NCBI GenBank assembly: GCA_050949825.1
Contig: JBMNGL010000003.1
Location: 372,001 to 436,000 of the forward strand
Length of the DNA stretch: 64,000 nt
From: DTU019 sp050949825
Lineage (GTDB): Bacteria; Bacillota; Syntrophomonadia; Syntrophomonadales; Syntrophomonadaceae
Direction: 5' to 3'
Shown here: positions 33,801 through 41,266 of the stretch, piece after piece
Position numbering within the stretch: position 1 is the stretch's first letter
Layout of the letters: each line of letters begins with the position of its first letter
Translations under genes and position numbers: made by a program
The notes under the pieces: generated by a model
Databases searched by the model: none
Told to the model about the DNA's origin: nothing
Seen by the model: only the letters and a program-made list of their open reading frames with translations

Positions 33801-35851
33801 ACGATATAAGACATGGTGGCAGGTGTACCTTCAACAACGTTTCCTACATTCCAGGTAATAGTGCTGCCGGAAATGGAAGCATTTCCCTGAGAAACCGTAA
33901 TTTCAGATACGGTGCTTACCAGATCAAACATTGCTCCCATTGGGTCCGTTACAGTCCCATTACTGGCGGCATAGGCTATCTGCCCGGCAATTTCTTCGAA
34001 GACATCGCTCAACATGCTGAGATCGGAGCTGTTCAGTTCATAATACCCGCTGTCCTGGCAGGCATTTAAAACACCTTGTCCTGTGGCATCAGCCTGCAGG
34101 GCTATGGAATAAATATGAGTGCCGGCATCTTTGGCAAGATCTGCTTCGTAAATGGTTGGGATGCCGTTATTGGCTGGAAAAGTAGTTCGATGGCTTCCGT
34201 GATTTGGACAAGGTATTTGATAACGGTAAGAACTCGAAAGCGTATAATCGCTCCCACTGCCTACGATTTTGGTGTAATCAATACCGGTTATCTGGGGATT
34301 GTCATAGATGATAACCGGAGTGTTGTTAAACCATCCTGTATGTCCATCTAACGTAATCCCGCTGGCATCGGAGACCTGATAGCTGTAAGTCGGCATTCCA
34401 TCACCCAGCAATACCATGTATTTATTCGTTGCCGATGAGGCATTCAATAGTATCTGGGCCTGGTGTATACCGGCTTGAATGTTGGTCCCGCCGTCTGCTG
34501 AGATTCCATCTATGGCTGTTTTCAAGGCTGCTTTCCCGGTGTAATCGGTAAATTCAGCAACCAGATGCGGATTCTTATCAAAGGAAACCGCGGCAATCCT
34601 GGTAGCTCCATCGGAAAGCAAAAGCTGATCAACGAATTCCTTGGCCGCAAGTTTGGTATTCGTCATCTTGCTGCCTTTCATACTCCCGGATTTGTCGATC
34701 ACCAGCACCACATCACTGGTGGTCTGGATGTTATTGCCTTCAATGGTCAGGGTTACCTGCCACTGGGTGTCAGATCCTTCAACCGGCACTGCGTCTTTGG
34801 TCAGTTGAATGGACCCGGGGGCAGGCCACGTTAAACCCCCGCCCCTCAACATAGAGGCTTTCATCATCATTCTTCGTACTGACGGATAATAAAAGTCATC
34901 GGCTGCTGTGATGCCGGTCGATAATTCACTCAGACCGTCTGGGTTTTCTCCCCATTCGTCCAGCTCTTCTTCCGCTTCCACAAGCTGGTAGTAGAGGTCA
35001 ATTACATTGGCCTCCTGGTCTAAAACCATTTCCCTGGGGCTGCTGTAAAGGAACTCCAGGGACTCAATGTCTTGGGCCAGGTCGCTTCCGGTAATAGAAT
35101 CCCCAAACTGCACATCTTCCCTGACAATGGATTCTATGGTTTCTTCATTGCCGTCGTTGAATATTATTATGTGATTTACTGTCAACACTGCTTTGACCGG
35201 CACTATTTCGGTTGGTTGATAATAAATCGTTACCTTGTTTAATGCTGCATCTTCATTTATTACCAATACTTCTGCTTGTCCCTCTATGACCCGGTATCCC
35301 TTTACGGCTGGATGCGGTATGTCGACAGACTCACCTACATCCGCTGAGCCGCATACCTTGTCCAGGCCGGGAACAGGCTGATCAGTATCCTGTAATAAAT
35401 AATCAATCTCATAATCTTGCTGGGGCACGTCCGGAATTTCCGTTTCAGAAACCATCTCAATCTGTTCATAGTAGACATTGACCTGATTAAAAGTTTCATC
35501 TTCATTGATCGCCAGTTCTACCGGTTGATCCTCTAGAACCCGGTATCCATCCACATCTGGATGTGTTATGCCGACAGTAGTACCAACATCAGCAGAGCCT
35601 GTTACTGGTTCTAGTCCTTCAACCGGCTCTCCGCTTTCCAGTAAATACTGGATTACATAAAGAGCCTGCTGATTGGCGGGCGGCGTTTCTTCTACAACGG
35701 GATCTGTCGGTTCTGTCAACTCGGATGACAGCGTTGGGGACAATGTTTGTTCTTCGTTTTCGTCAGCAGCAAGGCCGTAGCCGGGGAATATCGTGAATAC
35801 AAACAGCAAGGCCATTGCCAATGCCAAATACTTTCTGCCTTTAGGTCTCAT
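27848..35851 (-). CDS. Giant SLH-anchored surface protein with MucBP, vWA, InlB and MBG repeats
   Basis: About 2,667 aa, exported and cell-wall bound. Order: signal peptide; two MucBP-like modules (~65-210); vWA domain with the metal-site start VVLVIDKSGSMKGSK near residue 383; an InlB/Listeria-Bacteroides repeat (~820-905, ending VYAQWEE); eight full copies of a ~158-residue MBG-type unit (ITVDNASKVYGE...) and a ninth hybrid unit ending in a YDG-type module; a run of about 15 glycines; three SLH domains (~2455-2667) that bind secondary wall polymer. ATG 35851 has AGGGAG seven bases upstream and is preferred over ATG 35869. It looks like an adhesin or S-layer-associated protein; the ligand is unknown. 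Confidence 0.93.
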   Translation of the reverse strand: MRPKGRKYLALAMALLFVFTIFPGYGLAADENEEQTLSPTLSSELTEPTDPVVEETPPANQQALYVIQYLLESGEPVEGLEPVTGSADVGTTVGITHPDVDGYRVLEDQPVELAINEDETFNQVNVYYEQIEMVSETEIPDVPQQDYEIDYLLQDTDQPVPGLDKVCGSADVGESVDIPHPAVKGYRVIEGQAEVLVINEDAALNKVTIYYQPTEIVPVKAVLTVNHIIIFNDGNEETIESIVREDVQFGDSITGSDLAQDIESLEFLYSSPREMVLDQEANVIDLYYQLVEAEEELDEWGENPDGLSELSTGITAADDFYYPSVRRMMMKASMLRGGGLTWPAPGSIQLTKDAVPVEGSDTQWQVTLTIEGNNIQTTSDVVLVIDKSGSMKGSKMTNTKLAAKEFVDQLLLSDGATRIAAVSFDKNPHLVAEFTDYTGKAALKTAIDGISADGGTNIQAGIHQAQILLNASSATNKYMVLLGDGMPTYSYQVSDASGITLDGHTGWFNNTPVIIYDNPQITGIDYTKIVGSGSDYTLSSSYRYQIPCPNHGSHRTTFPANNGIPTIYEADLAKDAGTHIYSIALQADATGQGVLNACQDSGYYELNSSDLSMLSDVFEEIAGQIAYAASNGTVTDPMGAMFDLVSTVSEITVSQGNASISGSTITWNVGNVVEGTPATMSYIVQIKDGADAGTLYPTNQTTSFAYTDVYGNSADDNFTIPEVSIGGGSILMKGYLVNEDGQPINEEGTVVARPDLAKRLYDTTYSSQPLSYNETYQVTQRGDLASGHQYIKYVWNENTGNAETVNIYLQSSAPTQTVWFGYKEITDVTVTFDENYPGAPSPYGVVTQKDTSLGTNMPEDPTRENFIFAGWNTAYDGIGTTFNSTTVVSADITVYAQWEEIIKLTLYANSDTVTYDGTLKTVSGFTSTGLLEGHSVSGITASGSGTNVGEYPVTFSGTPAIMSGSTDVTYRYDITLVPGKLTITAATGAELAITDYSGVYDAAAHSISVDNIIDGDTVSYSSDGGATWSGDNPAYTNVGTYTVNVKVTNPNYNDRTGSGTVTITPAEVTITVDNASKVYGEADPAFTGTVAGLIGSDSIDPVSYSRTNSDENVGTYADVLTASYTANSNYTVTVVPGDFTITAATGAELAITDYSGVYDAAAHSISVGNIIDGDTVSYSSDGGATWSGDNPAYTNVGTYTVNVKVTNPNYNDRTGSGTVTITPAEVTITVDNASKVYGEADPAFTGTVAGLIGSDSIDPVYSRTNSDENVGTYADVLTASYTANSNYTVTVVPGDFTITAATGAQLAITDYSGVYDAAAHSISVGNIIDGDTVSYSSDGGATWSGDNPAYTNVGTYTVNVKVTNPNYNDRTGSGTVTITPAEVTITVDNASKVYGEADPAFTGTVAGLIGSDSIDPVSYSRTNSDENVGTYADVLTASYTANSNYTVTVVPGDFTITAATGAELAITDYSGVYDAAAHSISVDNIIDGDTVSYSSDGGATWSGDNPAYTNVGTYTVNVKVTNPNYNDRTGSGTVTITPAEVTITVDNASKVYGEADPAFTGTVAGLIGSDSIDPVSYSRTNSDENVGTYADVLTASYTANSNYTVTVVPGDFTITAATGAELAITDYSGVYDAAAHSISVDNMIDGDTVYYSLTNNGEDWSTTNPSFTDVTAETTVYVKVENPNYNDRTGSGTVTITPAEVTITVDNASKVYGEDDPAFTGTVAGLIGSDSIDPVYSRTNSDENVGTYADVLTASYTANSNYTVTVVPGDFTITAATGADLAITSYSGVYDAAAHSISVDNMIDGDTVYYSLTNNGEDWSTTNPSFTDVTAETTVYVKVENPNYNDRTGSGTVTITPAEVTITVDNASKVYGEDDPAFTGTVAGLIGSDSIDPVYSRTNSDENVGTYADVLTASYTANSNYTVTVVPGDFTITAATGAELAITDYSGVYDAAAHSISVDNIIDGDTVSYSSDGGATWSGDNPAYTNVGTYTVNVKVTNPNYNDRTGSGTVTITPAEVTITVDNASKVYGEDDPAFTGTVAGLIGSDSIDPVYSRTNSDENVGTYADVLTASYTANSNYTVTVVPGDFTITAATGAELAITDYSGVYDAAAHSISVDNIIDGDTVSYSSDGGATWSGDNPAYTNVGTYTVNVKVTNPNYNDRTGSGTVTITPAEVTITVDNASKVYGEADPAFTGTVAGLIGSDSIDPVSYSRTNSDENVGTYADVLTASYTANSNYTVTVVPGDFTITAATGAELAITSYSGVYDAASHSISVGNIIDGDIVYYSLTNNGEDWSTTNPSFTDVTAETTVYVKVENPNYNDRTGSGTVTITKRPITITANSKSKVYDGTALTDNGWTLSSGTLAEGQSITDVTVTGTITNVGNVPNVASAAVIMDGEVEVTANYAITYKSGTLTVNSGGGGGGGGGGGGGGGGDEPIVVPEPEPLVPLNRADHFAYVMGYPDNTVRPEGNITREEVAAVFYRLLEAVYRDSIKTTSNNYPDVGLARWSSRHIGTLTAAKVLEGYPDGTFRPGNYITRGELAAVASRFDELSPFEANNFSDIAGHWANPFINSAAQKGWVSGYPDGTFKPDQAITRAEFVTLVNNVLERRVHADNILPEAKQFPDLQVGAWFYEAMQEAINSHLYTRETPTDFETWTEINYPAIDWGNI
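28860..32910 (-). repeat. Tandem ~472-bp coding repeats (MBG-type units)
   Basis: Corresponding positions recur near 29045, 29519, 29990, 30467, 30944, 31418, 31891, 32363 and 32837, spacing 471-477 bp. The copies are almost identical at DNA level. Two interchangeable versions of the first half exist (SYSSDGGATWSGDNPAYTNVG and YYSLTNNGEDWSTTNPSFTD), and units differ in EADP/EDDP and PVSYSRTN/PVYSRTN. This mosaic pattern points to recombination between units. Assembly of this stretch from short reads would be unreliable. Confidence 0.95.
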
Positions 35852-35999
35852 TCCATCACTCCCTTGCATCTTAATTTAATGGTTTAAATACTTGTCTTTG
35901 AATTCTCCTCTAATACCACCTTCTTTCATGTTTTTGCTTATCATCATGCTTCATTATTAACAAAGCCTGAAAGCCGCTTTGACCCGATCTTTCTGCCGG

Positions 36000-36185
36000 T
36001 GGATACAAAAAGGCCGCAACAATAAAAGTAGCGGCCGGTTGCGTCTCCAGCTCACCATGGATAAGACGCCCATCAATATCCATGGGTTATAGCTTCCGCG
36101 TTAGATTTTACTAATTATAGGTGCAAAATTACCATTAATGCCCGCAATAGGGCCTCATCGGCATTTTATGCTAGTTTCTATTATA
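36000..36185 (-). promoter_or_regulatory. Structured leader with intrinsic terminator, upstream of the SLH protein gene
   Basis: On the minus strand a perfect -10 TATAAT lies at 36185-36180, followed by ~180 nt. Near its end is a long nested stem: GCG/CGC, AGCT/AGCT and CCATGGAT/ATCCATGG (36034-36100). Right after it comes GGCCGC...GCGGCC followed by TTTTT (36036-36009), a classical terminator about 150 nt before the start codon. The segment GAGACGCAAC is faintly like the conserved GACGCAA of cyclic-di-GMP-I riboswitches, but the rest does not fit well. A transcription-attenuation leader is well supported; the ligand is unknown. Confidence 0.55.
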
Positions 36186-36358
36186 CATAGTAAATTTGTC
36201 GAATTCTATAGGACCGGAGTTCGATTTTGCATAAGGCATGATAAGATCCAAATCCATTATTATCGGGCCTAGAAACGTTTTATTAAACATAACCGGTTTT
36301 TGAATACCCAGGAAAATGATCCTTTATACCATACATTTTATCTCTGTCAAGCACCATC

Positions 36359-38116
36359 CTATTTAAGATCAGCGAGTATCTTATTGAGCATTTCACCCAG
36401 GCTGGATTCTTCACTCTGATCAGCATATTTGGCCTTTTGGACATCGGGAAAGCACTTAAAGATTCCGTCAATTATGACCTCAGAATGCGGGGGGCAACCA
36501 GGTAAATGCACCCCCAAATGGGCGTTGTGTTGCTGGCAAATCCCCATGAAAATATTGGTTTCCCGAGGGTCAATCTCTTTTTCCAGGCTGGGTCCCAAAA
36601 AAATATTCACCCTATTCTCAAACGGGCGGTCAATCAATTGTCGGCTCAGGTCCTGAGGATCGGCTTTGCGTAATTTGCTCAGGGTAAAGTGTAGATAGGC
36701 TCGACAACCGGAGCAGGCTTCTCCAACATGAACTGTAAAATCCCGACCACTGCTCAGGTCAAGCCGGGGCCGTTTAAAGGGATCACAGAGCTCCTCCGGA
36801 GATGGTCCCACAATCTCGATCATCTCGCTTTCAACAGGGCCAAATCCTTGCAGATAGGCCAGGAGAACCGGCGGCGACTCCGTCGGTTCAATACCCATAA
36901 TCCGCATGGTGACAGCATCTACCGCCACCGGATTGGTGCCTCCAATCAAAAGGTTCATCGGTTTAGGGGTCCCTGAAATAGGCCCAAAATCTTCCTGTCC
37001 GGTAGTTCCATCAATAATGATCAAATCCGGTTTCACCAGATGATTTGTATTCACTAGGTTCTGCCATAGACCAAAGAAGTGAGACATGTATTTTTCCAGA
37101 GGCGGCACTGCGCCCTGCAGGTTTTTTATGCTCAGGGAGACAATGGCGGCAAAATGTATCTTCATCACCGGCATACTGATGATGACATCCGCCTCCTGCA
37201 GGGTCACCGGAATCTGGCGCGATTGCATGCGTTTACCCCCAGGCACCGGCTTTTCGATCAACTGATCAGTATTCAAATCCACCAGGCTGACCTTTTTGGG
37301 ATCCAGGGCTACCACTTCATCATAGCCGTAATGGGCAAACATCTTGGTAGTAGCGCTGCGATTTATGGAAGATCCTTCAGCTACAATCACCTTGCCCGCC
37401 AGGGGCAGCAGCAACTCCACCAGGGCTTTAACCACCTTTTTATCGGTAACTACCCCGCCGACAACGGTGCCATCTTTTTTCAAACCGTGATCACTGACAA
37501 TGTTGGGTTTAATGACTACGGTTTGTCCCGTTTTTACATAGCGCTCCAGGCCACCCAGTTTATCGATCAACCCCTTAAGGGACTGTTTGATCTCCTCATA
37601 CTCCTGCGATGCCGGGACCTTTTCAATGGCTACGGTCTCTTTCTGGGTATACGGTGGCTCAGCTTTCCGGTTTTTTATCTTTTTCAGCAGCACAGCTGTG
37701 CTAAGATCCAGCTTGACCAGTTGCCAATTCTGGATTCTAAAGGTTCGCGTAGGACGAAAGCCATATTCCACTAAAATATCGTAGCGCCGGCGGTCTTCAG
37801 CTAAAACCTGGACGGCAATCAGGTTTTCCCGTTTGACCAGGGCATCAAGCAAGGCCGCTTCCAAGCCCTGTTCATGGAACTCAAGCCATACCCACATTTC
37901 CAGAATGAGGCTCTGTTCCTGATCAAAAACCACTAACCCCTGGCATTGATTATCCTTATGTACATAATAAGCCTCTACGCCCGAACGAGTTTGCCAGGAT
38001 TCCCAGGCATAATGCAGGTAATTAACATCGAGGCCTGCCCCCTGATATTCTTCCAGTAAACGATTCAGGATCTGCTGATCCAATTCTGCTCGTGCTAATA
38101 CCAATTTATCAGACAT
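36359..38116 (-). CDS. DUF362 protein with N-terminal GNAT-like domain
   Basis: 585 aa. The first ~140 residues look like a GNAT acetyltransferase fold (LVLARAELDQQ..., GLVVFDQEQSLILEMWVW, LAEDRRRYDILVEYGFRPTRTF). From about residue 185 to 460 lies the DUF362 domain (GQTVVIKPNIVSDHG, KVIVAEGSSINRSAT, ADVIISMPVMKIH, LSIKNLQGAVPP, GGTNPVAVDAVTMRIMG). The C-terminal part holds Cys motifs CSGCRAYLHF and LPGCPPHSE that could bind a metal. DUF362 proteins are often annotated as Fe-S or uncharacterised; function unknown. GGGGAGGG precedes the ATG. Monocistronic. Confidence 0.85.
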   Translation of the reverse strand: MSDKLVLARAELDQQILNRLLEEYQGAGLDVNYLHYAWESWQTRSGVEAYYVHKDNQCQGLVVFDQEQSLILEMWVWLEFHEQGLEAALLDALVKRENLIAVQVLAEDRRRYDILVEYGFRPTRTFRIQNWQLVKLDLSTAVLLKKIKNRKAEPPYTQKETVAIEKVPASQEYEEIKQSLKGLIDKLGGLERYVKTGQTVVIKPNIVSDHGLKKDGTVVGGVVTDKKVVKALVELLLPLAGKVIVAEGSSINRSATTKMFAHYGYDEVVALDPKKVSLVDLNTDQLIEKPVPGGKRMQSRQIPVTLQEADVIISMPVMKIHFAAIVSLSIKNLQGAVPPLEKYMSHFFGLWQNLVNTNHLVKPDLIIIDGTTGQEDFGPISGTPKPMNLLIGGTNPVAVDAVTMRIMGIEPTESPPVLLAYLQGFGPVESEMIEIVGPSPEELCDPFKRPRLDLSSGRDFTVHVGEACSGCRAYLHFTLSKLRKADPQDLSRQLIDRPFENRVNIFLGPSLEKEIDPRETNIFMGICQQHNAHLGVHLPGCPPHSEVIIDGIFKCFPDVQKAKYADQSEESSLGEMLNKILADLK

Positions 38117-38499
38117 ATTATTACCCTCCCCTTACTCACTCCATGGTCTATTCTGTCACAGGCTATTACCTTTTTGGGCGAATGGCGTCCTGTACAGCCT
38201 ACAACGACCTTTCACTGTTTTGCTGGTACTCCTTGTCCTTTGCTGCCATGAACGGCATCGCTGCTTATGTGGGTAAACCGACAATATTTTCATTATGTTT
38301 CTAGCATACTGCAATCAACCCATATAATAAAGGATGAACCTCAGATCTGGCCATTGTGTTAATACTAAAATGGGAGTTTGCCTGTCTTGATTCCCCTGCA
38401 AAAAGGTATAATCCAAAAGTTTAAATAATTTAAGCCTGGGGGTTCTTAGATCGGTTCAGGGTTTTCCGGTAGGTCCAAGATTCTTCGCTGCGCTCAGAA
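38117..38499. other. Intergenic region, no gene seen
   Basis: No convincing frame with a ribosome site. AT-rich stretches occur, and from 38480 a short piece of the dispersed repeat family (TTCTTCGCTGCGCTCAGAATGAC) leads into the 53-bp array. Confidence 0.5.
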
Positions 38500-38825
38500 T
38501 GACAGGGGGCTACCCTTACGGATGACAATAACCGGGGGGCTTTCATATCAATGAAAGAGGGGCTGCCCTTACGGATGACAATAACCGGGGGGCTTTCATA
38601 GCAATGATAGGGGGGCTACCCTTACGGATGACAATAACCGGGGGGCTTTCATAGCAATGACAGGGGGGCTGCCCTTACGGATGACAATAACCGGGGGGCT
38701 TTCATATCAATGAAAGAGGGGCTGCCCTTATGGATGACAATAACCGGGGGGCTTTCATAGCAATGATAGGGGGGGCTGCCCTTACGGATGACAACAACCA
38801 GGAGGCTTTCATAGCAATGACAATG
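38500..38825. repeat. 53-bp tandem repeat, about six copies
   Basis: The element CCCTTACGGATGACAATAAC recurs with starts at 38513, 38566, 38619, 38672, 38725 and 38779, that is every 53-54 bp. The remainder of each unit (GGGGGGCTTTCATAGCAATGA) is also conserved, so there are no variable spacers and it is not CRISPR. The unit's reverse complement shares TGTCATTGCTATGAAAGCCC with the repeat at 48270, linking it to the dispersed family. Confidence 0.92.
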
Positions 38826-39142
38826 CTGCGCATAAGTAAATATTCGTCTGTTTTCCTAATAAATGCTCATGATTTCTGATGCTTTTATCGAGTATGTTTA
38901 TAAACATATTATTAGTCTACCCATTTTATAGTTATGCAGCATAAATATCCTGAATTGCTTCTATTTGCAGAATAATTGGTTTTATTATAGTATAATTTAC
39001 TATAATTAGGGATAATCGGGGGGGTGAGTAGAAAGCATTCCATATGCTCGCGCAGAAACGCTATGTGAGGTTGATCCACAATGTTGGTTATCGTAGAACT
39101 GGGGCCTTTTCCCCCATGGTGGGCAGCGAGGGCTGAGTTGAT
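38826..39142. other. Upstream region of the hydrogenase-kinase gene
   Basis: No gene. A likely -10 element (TATAAT within ATAGTATAATTT, about 38987) lies in an AT-rich stretch. A GGGGCCTTTTCCCCC hairpin at about 39101-39115 sits 30 bp before the start codon and could influence translation. No known riboswitch recognised. Confidence 0.4.
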
Positions 39143-41266
39143 ATGCTTTCATCCGGTATGAATACATCAATCGAAGTAATCGGTATACGTGAAGAGTATT
39201 GTATCAATTGTCACCAGTGCATTTCAGTCTGCCCTGTAAAAATATGCAGCGATGGTAGCGGCGAGGTGGTCAAATTTAATAATCAATTATGCATTGGCTG
39301 TGGACGCTGTATTGAAGCCTGTATTAAAAGCCATGGCGGGGTTGTAGAAAAAAGTGCCCGCATTCCTATCGATGATACACCCCTTTTCCTGCAAAATATT
39401 GCGCAAAAAGAAATCATTGCACTGGTAGCGCCTTCCGCTCAGGCCAATTTCGATCTCAAGAAGCTCATTACTGCCTTGCGCTGCCTGGGGGCTTTTAAGG
39501 TATATGACGTCTCGCTGGGGGCTGAAATAACCGTGGCAGGTTATCATCACGCCATTGCCAAGGGCTGCACCCCGACTCCACTCATAGGCCAACCCTGTCC
39601 GGTGGTGGTAAAGTATATCGAGCTGAATCATCCCGCCTTAATCCCACACCTGGCCCCGGTGGGAAGCCCGGTTCACAATCTGGCTGTATATGTCAAATCA
39701 ATTTATCCTGGCAATGAATTGGCTTTTATATCCCCTTGCCTGGCCAAACGCCGTGAATTTCAGGATAGCCATTTGATTAAGTATAATGTTGTTTTTCAGT
39801 CTCTGCAGATGGCCTTTAACGAACGCGGAATTGAATTGGCTTCCCTGCCCGATGGTAATTTTGACAACGAGATTTCAGCAGGAATCGCCGCCGCTTTCTC
39901 CACCCCGGGCGGCTTAAAGCAGACCTATCTGAATCGGTATCCAGAAACCTCGCCCACTGCTATTACCCAGATTGAGGGTTCTGTGGTTTACTCCAAATAT
40001 CTGTATGACCTGGAACGGGCCATCGTTCGTGGCGATGCTGACCTACCCCTGCTAATAGACATATTGAATTGTGAAAAAGGATGTAATATGGGGTCCGGCT
40101 GCGTCAACCACCGCGATTCCATGGATCGCATCGAAAGATCGGTAGGACGGCGGGCTGAACAAGCCCAGAAAGATAGTGCCAACGAGAAGCGACTGCGGTC
40201 CTTTATTGCTGACGTACTTCAACATTTGGACTTTTCGTATAATTCTTATCGCGATCTCTCCGGCTTGAATAAACTGCAGATACCTACTCCAACTGAATTG
40301 AAGGTCATTTATGAACGTATGCATAAAAGCGATGAGAAGGACTTCAGAAATTGTGGCGCCTGCGGCTATCATTCCTGTTATTATATGGCAGTGGCAGTTT
40401 ATAACGGTTTAAACAAAGCCGAGAATTGCCATTTATATCAAGAAAAGGAACTGCTGCTAGAACAAAATATCTTGAATGATATGGTTGTTGAATTGGAAAC
40501 CCTCAATGAGCAATTACAGGCGGAATTTAATGAGCGCAAAACCCAGGAACAACTTTTGGTGCAGAACTGCAAATTGGCCGCCATGGGGGAAATGATCGGC
40601 ATGATTGCCCATCAATGGCGCCAACCGCTATCGTCAATCAGCACCCTGGCCGGCAATCTGCAAGTACTAATTGAACTGGATATGTTCGATGCCGAGCAAT
40701 TTATGCAACTGTTGGCCGAGATCAATAACCATTCCCAATACCTGTCCAATACCATTAATGATTTCAGGCATTTCTTTAAACCCGACAATCCCAGGGACAT
40801 CGTTACCGTGGATTCGGTGGTCGAAAACACCCTGGGGATCATCGGCAAGTCCCTGGAGTACAAGAACATCAAGCTGATCCGCGAATACCAGTTCCAACAT
40901 CACATTATGACCTATCCTACTGAATTAATGCAGGTTTTCTTAAATCTGTTTAAAAACGCAGTTGATGCCCTGGTGGAAAAGGAAATTCCTAATCCGGTAG
41001 TTATAATCCGCGGCCATGAAGATACCCACCATCAAATCATTGAGATTGAAGACAATGCCGGGGGTATTCCTGATGATATCCTGCCCCTGGTTTTCAACCC
41101 TTATTTTTCTACCAAAGGTCCGGCACTGGGAACCGGGGTAGGCCTATACATGTCAAAAATGATCGTAGAAGAACATTGCCAGGGGGAATTAAGCGCCCAT
41201 AATGGAACACAGGGGGCGTGTTTTACCCTCAAATTGCCAATAGAGTGGGGGGGCCAAAGCGAATAA
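39143..41266 (+). CDS. [FeFe]-hydrogenase-like sensor histidine kinase
   Basis: 707 aa in five parts. Two ferredoxin clusters (CINCHQCISVCPVKIC; CIGCGRCIEACIKSHGG). A hydrogenase H-cluster domain (~90-340) with all expected ligands: GQPCP near 148, SPCLAKRREF near 198, and CEKGCNMGSG near 310. The proton-transfer Cys that precedes the first ligand in catalytic enzymes is Pro here, as expected for sensory groups. An Fe-S motif CGACGYHSC near 403. A coiled coil, then a kinase core with phospho-acceptor MIAHQWRQP (His near 489) and an HATPase domain with DNAGGIPDD. No membrane segment. Probably senses H2 or redox state in the cytoplasm and phosphorylates the adjacent response regulator. Confidence 0.92.
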   Translation: MLSSGMNTSIEVIGIREEYCINCHQCISVCPVKICSDGSGEVVKFNNQLCIGCGRCIEACIKSHGGVVEKSARIPIDDTPLFLQNIAQKEIIALVAPSAQANFDLKKLITALRCLGAFKVYDVSLGAEITVAGYHHAIAKGCTPTPLIGQPCPVVVKYIELNHPALIPHLAPVGSPVHNLAVYVKSIYPGNELAFISPCLAKRREFQDSHLIKYNVVFQSLQMAFNERGIELASLPDGNFDNEISAGIAAAFSTPGGLKQTYLNRYPETSPTAITQIEGSVVYSKYLYDLERAIVRGDADLPLLIDILNCEKGCNMGSGCVNHRDSMDRIERSVGRRAEQAQKDSANEKRLRSFIADVLQHLDFSYNSYRDLSGLNKLQIPTPTELKVIYERMHKSDEKDFRNCGACGYHSCYYMAVAVYNGLNKAENCHLYQEKELLLEQNILNDMVVELETLNEQLQAEFNERKTQEQLLVQNCKLAAMGEMIGMIAHQWRQPLSSISTLAGNLQVLIELDMFDAEQFMQLLAEINNHSQYLSNTINDFRHFFKPDNPRDIVTVDSVVENTLGIIGKSLEYKNIKLIREYQFQHHIMTYPTELMQVFLNLFKNAVDALVEKEIPNPVVIIRGHEDTHHQIIEIEDNAGGIPDDILPLVFNPYFSTKGPALGTGVGLYMSKMIVEEHCQGELSAHNGTQGACFTLKLPIEWGGQSE

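Noticed and set aside
36034..36110. Confident cyclic-di-GMP-I riboswitch call
   Set aside because: Only GACGCAA matches; the GNRA-capped hairpin and tetraloop-receptor stem are not recognisable, so it is reported only as an unassigned leader.
38500..38825. CRISPR array
   Set aside because: The whole 53-bp unit is conserved; there are no variable spacers and no cas genes.
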